A DNA stretch of 64,000 nt, from positions 1 to 64,000 of the forward strand of contig CALEGP010000033.1 of the NCBI GenBank assembly GCA_937876245.1, given 5' to 3'. This stretch comes from an uncultured Actinomycetes bacterium (GTDB taxonomy: Bacteria; Actinomycetota; Actinomycetes; Nanopelagicales; Nanopelagicaceae). The translations under genes and the position numbers were made by a program. The notes beneath the pieces were generated by a model that saw nothing but the letters and a program-made list of their open reading frames with translations, was not told the DNA's origin and ran no database searches. Shown here one piece after another: positions 62,365 to 64,000 of this stretch (positions within the stretch are counted from its first letter, which is position 1; every line of letters begins with the position of its first letter).

Positions 62365-62973
62365 CTAATTATGTGACCAATCGCTCGGGTCTTCTGAATT
62401 GTTCGGTGAGAGCCCAATAATGTCTCCGTTCGTGGAACACCCTAGGCCAATTACCGTCCGATTAGCATAGGCAAAGTAGGCAACGACTTGATTAATTTCT
62501 AATATCTCTCCATCACTGTAGCCGGCTTCTCGAAGTTGACCGATCATCAGCTCAGAAGATTTAGGTGGCGTCAGATTTAAATCTCGTGCATATATCAGAG
62601 CCAATTTTTCTTTCTCATCCAATGGAGCGGCAGAGATATCGCGGTTGATAATCGCTGCCTTAATACCTTCAGACTTTTGGTCATCACCAAGTAGGCGTTT
62701 CATTCCTGCGAAGTGATGTTCAAAACAATATTCACAATTATTTAACGAACTTATAAAAACTCCAAGAGTTTCTAGAAACCATTTTGGAATAGTGTTAGCC
62801 GAATGATGTAGTACATATTTATAAATAGCCATGTGGCCCTCCATAGTATGGGGGCGCAGAGAATGGGCCATCATTATATTGTCTACATTATTGTCTGGTC
62901 CTTTTATGCGGTCATAAAGTTCTTTTAGATGACCCTCTGCATCTTCAAACGAAATTGTTTTAATCCAAGCCAT
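62365..62973 (-). CDS. AhpD-like carboxymuconolactone decarboxylase family protein
   Basis: This is a peroxidase-related alkylhydroperoxidase D-like protein of 202 residues. The redox motif NNCEYCFEHH gives Cys80-x2-Cys83 with His86/His87 as the proton-relay histidine. The helical pattern before it (MMAHSLRPHTMEGHMAIYKYVLHH) is typical of the uncharacterised peroxidase-related subfamily. AGAGGAGAG precedes the ATG at 62973. It may protect the oxygen-sensitive KorAB enzyme or reduce peroxides. It is the last host gene before a 740-nt gene-free stretch. Confidence 0.87.
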   Translation of the reverse strand: MAWIKTISFEDAEGHLKELYDRIKGPDNNVDNIMMAHSLRPHTMEGHMAIYKYVLHHSANTIPKWFLETLGVFISSLNNCEYCFEHHFAGMKRLLGDDQKSEGIKAAIINRDISAAPLDEKEKLALIYARDLNLTPPKSSELMIGQLREAGYSDGEILEINQVVAYFAYANRTVIGLGCSTNGDIIGLSPNNSEDPSDWSHN

Positions 62974-63099
62974 GGTGCTCTCCTCTTGAAAGGCAGTATT
63001 TACGAATGATGCTGAGTGGCTGAATTCCAGTCAATTCACCTGTGCAAATCATCGCAGGTTAACGGGATAACCTCAGGATTTTTTCGTCACCTGAACTAC

Positions 63100-63120
63100 T
63101 GAAAGCAAATTGAAAGCAAA
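63100..63120. repeat. Direct repeat pair TGAAAGCAAA, 11-bp period
   Basis: TGAAAGCAAA occurs at 63100-63109 and 63111-63120. Paired repeats about one helical turn apart are typical of integrase arm-type sites, but also arise by chance in AT-rich DNA. Confidence 0.6.
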
Positions 63121-63172
63121 AGTGCGAGGCATTAAAAAAAGGGGGTTCGACTAATGAATCTGAGCGTGATCT

Positions 63173-63200
63173 TGGCGCGCTTGGAGGGATTCGAACCCGC
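63173..63200 (-). pseudogene. tRNA 3'-end fragment (attachment-site-like remnant)
   Basis: On the minus strand positions 63200-63173 read as the 3' end of a tRNA: T-arm GCGGG-TTCGAAT-CCCTC (one mismatch in the 5-bp stem), acceptor strand CAAGCGC, discriminator G and CCA. No matching GCGCTTG acceptor strand, D-arm or anticodon arm is found in the next 80 nt. A lone tRNA 3' end is the usual scar of site-specific integration into a tRNA gene. Confidence 0.65.
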
Positions 63201-63308
63201 TACCATTGAATTAGGTAGGCCCTATGGTCAATTTGTTGTTGTTACAAGCCTATTTTACACGGTAAATCCATATTGCTGTGCCCCTGTTTCTCAGGGTGTT
63301 TCACTTGA

Positions 63309-63330
63309 GTGGCTGACCGCGTGGCTGACC
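63309..63330. repeat. Direct repeat pair GTGGCTGACC, 12-bp period
   Basis: GTGGCTGACC occurs at 63309-63318 and 63321-63330, separated by GC. It lies on the other side of the tRNA fragment from the TGAAAGCAAA pair. Confidence 0.6.
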
Positions 63331-63699
63331 TCAATTAGAGGTTTCGAATAATCTGGGAGCCAATCAACCGGCCTTGACTAGCGTAATAGTAGAGAAGCGC
63401 ACAATATATGGGCGTCTACGTAGACCTGTACTTTCATATGAATGCGAAATTCGATAATTGAGCTTTTACTAGGCTTATTACATGCGGTAATGGGCGTGAC
63501 TAGTAGTCCGTAAGACCTTACTTCCGTTAACTCTTAATTAGCGAAGGCGAGAGCGGGCTTTCCTGACAATTCTTCAGTTTCACGCTTGTTTCAAGGCACT
63601 ATCTTGACGATCAATTATCGAATTGAAGTGATTGTTAGCAACTGGTGAGCAGTACCTTTCTAGGGTGGCGCTCACTAGTCACAAAGTAGGAAAGTAGGT

Positions 63700-63705
63700 T
63701 AGTTT
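63700..63705 (+). promoter_or_regulatory. -10-like box before otsA
   Basis: TAGTTT ends 9 nt before the ATG at 63715. No Shine-Dalgarno sequence is seen. The fit is weaker than at other genes in the window. Confidence 0.28.
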
Positions 63706-63714
63706 CTTCAATAG

Positions 63715-64000
63715 ATGAATACTGTTGAGGGAGACGCCGAGTTCGTAGTTGTCGCGAACAGATTGCCGATCGAGCCTATTTATGAGGATATGAACCCCGA
63801 CCTCGAGATCATTGGCTGGCGCACGAGTCCTGGTGGCCTAGTAAGTGCGCTTGATCCGGTGCTGAAGGGACGCAATTCTGTTTGGGTAGGAGCAGGAGAA
63901 TTAGCCCCTGACCAAGTGGGTGCCTTCGAGCAAACTCGCCTCGATGCCGTATCAATCCCGGCTGCGGACTACCTTGATTACTACTCAGGTTTTGCAAACA
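63715..64000 (+). CDS. otsA: Trehalose-6-phosphate synthase, N-terminal part (runs off the window)
   Basis: OtsA (GT20) makes trehalose-6-phosphate from UDP- or GDP-glucose and glucose-6-phosphate for stress protection. The 95 codons visible start MNTVEGDAEFVVVANRLPIE, with the conserved ANRLP, then WRTSPGGLVSAL (the phosphate-binding GGL loop) and SVWVGAG. The frame is open to base 64000, so the gene is cut by the window edge. The coding sequence is visibly richer in G+C (many GCC, CTC, GAC and GAG codons) than the rest of the window, and it follows the tRNA fragment, so it may be acquired. Confidence 0.88.
   Translation, partial: MNTVEGDAEFVVVANRLPIEPIYEDMNPDLEIIGWRTSPGGLVSALDPVLKGRNSVWVGAGELAPDQVGAFEQTRLDAVSIPAADYLDYYSGFAN

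Larger units (their letters stand above)
62974..63714. other. 741-nt gene-free region with integration-site features
   Basis: No credible protein gene was found here. It holds, left to right, a short dyad (ACCTGTG/CGCAGGT, 63038-63059), a pair of 10-bp direct repeats, a tRNA 3'-end fragment on the minus strand, a CCCTG/CAGGG hairpin (63282-63296), a second pair of 10-bp direct repeats, a 12-bp palindrome GTCTACGTAGAC (63414-63425) and the start region of otsA. In a genome with almost no spacer DNA, a gap this size suggests a decayed or acquired segment. Confidence 0.6.

Noticed and set aside
63173-63260. A complete tRNA gene on the minus strand
   Set aside because: Only the T-arm and acceptor 3' strand are present. 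No D-arm, anticodon arm or matching 5' acceptor strand could be found upstream, so I call it a fragment.
63154-63351. A 65-codon open frame containing GFEPAT on the plus strand
   Set aside because: The GFEPAT-type peptide is the well-known false translation of a tRNA T-arm read antisense. It overlaps the tRNA 3'-end fragment and has no ribosome binding site.

Overview
The window looks like chromosomal sequence from a streamlined, low-GC actinobacterium, most plausibly of the freshwater acI type (Nanopelagicales: Planktophila or Nanopelagicus-like). This rests on three things. Gene order is actinobacterial (tilS-hpt-ftsH-folEPBK-panC-coaX-lysS-clpC; phosphatase-tlpA-ccdA-resB-ccsA; an XPB helicase beside its partner protein). 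Spacing is extremely tight, with many ATGA overlaps and almost no intergenic DNA. The base composition is AT-rich by eye. The assignment is inference; no 16S gene is present.

Layout. 1-4.3 kb: System II cytochrome c maturation (ccsA, resB, ccdA, a TlpA/ResA thioredoxin and a histidine phosphatase), preceded by an 18-bp tandem repeat at the left edge. 4.4-10.3 kb: a HAD phosphatase, then the XPB-type helicase and its partner with an M20 peptidase gene between them, then a small glutaredoxin. 10.4-17.5 kb: a secreted HExxH protein with an FN3 domain, a secreted hypothetical protein, proC, a cysteine-rich unknown, split lycopene cyclase genes (crtYc/crtYd) and radA. 17.5-32.2 kb: a long leftward run of clpC, a GNAT acetyltransferase, lysS, coaX, nadC, nadB, panC, folK, folB, folP, folE, ftsH, hpt and tilS, covering NAD, CoA and folate cofactors, proteostasis and purine salvage. 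32.2-41.3 kb: a NlpC/P60 wall hydrolase, an ABC exporter, ctaB, a DacB-type peptidase, an EamA transporter, a SpoU methyltransferase, a TPR protein and a GuaB1-type GMP reductase. 41.3-46.5 kb: cytochrome oxidase genes (ctaG-like, an accessory cupredoxin, ctaC, ctaD, ctaE) closed by a strong two-way terminator. 46.5-51 kb: transporters and sugar isomerases.

51-58.2 kb is the most unusual region: a compact cell-surface cluster. It encodes a VanY peptidase, a glycerophosphodiesterase, a GT2 glycosyltransferase, an ABC-exporter-like membrane domain with no ATPase, two different CDP-alcohol phosphotransferases (one fused to a degenerate nucleotidyltransferase-like domain, one with the last catalytic Asp replaced by His), a LicC/IPCT-like nucleotidyltransferase and a sulfotransferase. 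I infer that it makes a phosphodiester-linked, possibly sulfated, envelope lipid or glycopolymer.

58.2-64 kb: an alpha/beta hydrolase, an ABM monooxygenase, KorAB (2-oxoacid:ferredoxin oxidoreductase) and an AhpD-like protein. Then comes about 740 bp without a gene. It carries a 28-nt tRNA 3' end without the rest of the tRNA and two pairs of short direct repeats, which together resemble an integration site. Beyond it is the start of an otsA gene that runs off the window and looks richer in G+C than its surroundings.

A global pattern: more than twenty transcription-unit heads have a TANNNT hexamer ending 6-9 nt before the start codon and no Shine-Dalgarno sequence, while genes inside operons often have one. 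This indicates widespread leaderless transcription, and I used it to choose several start codons.
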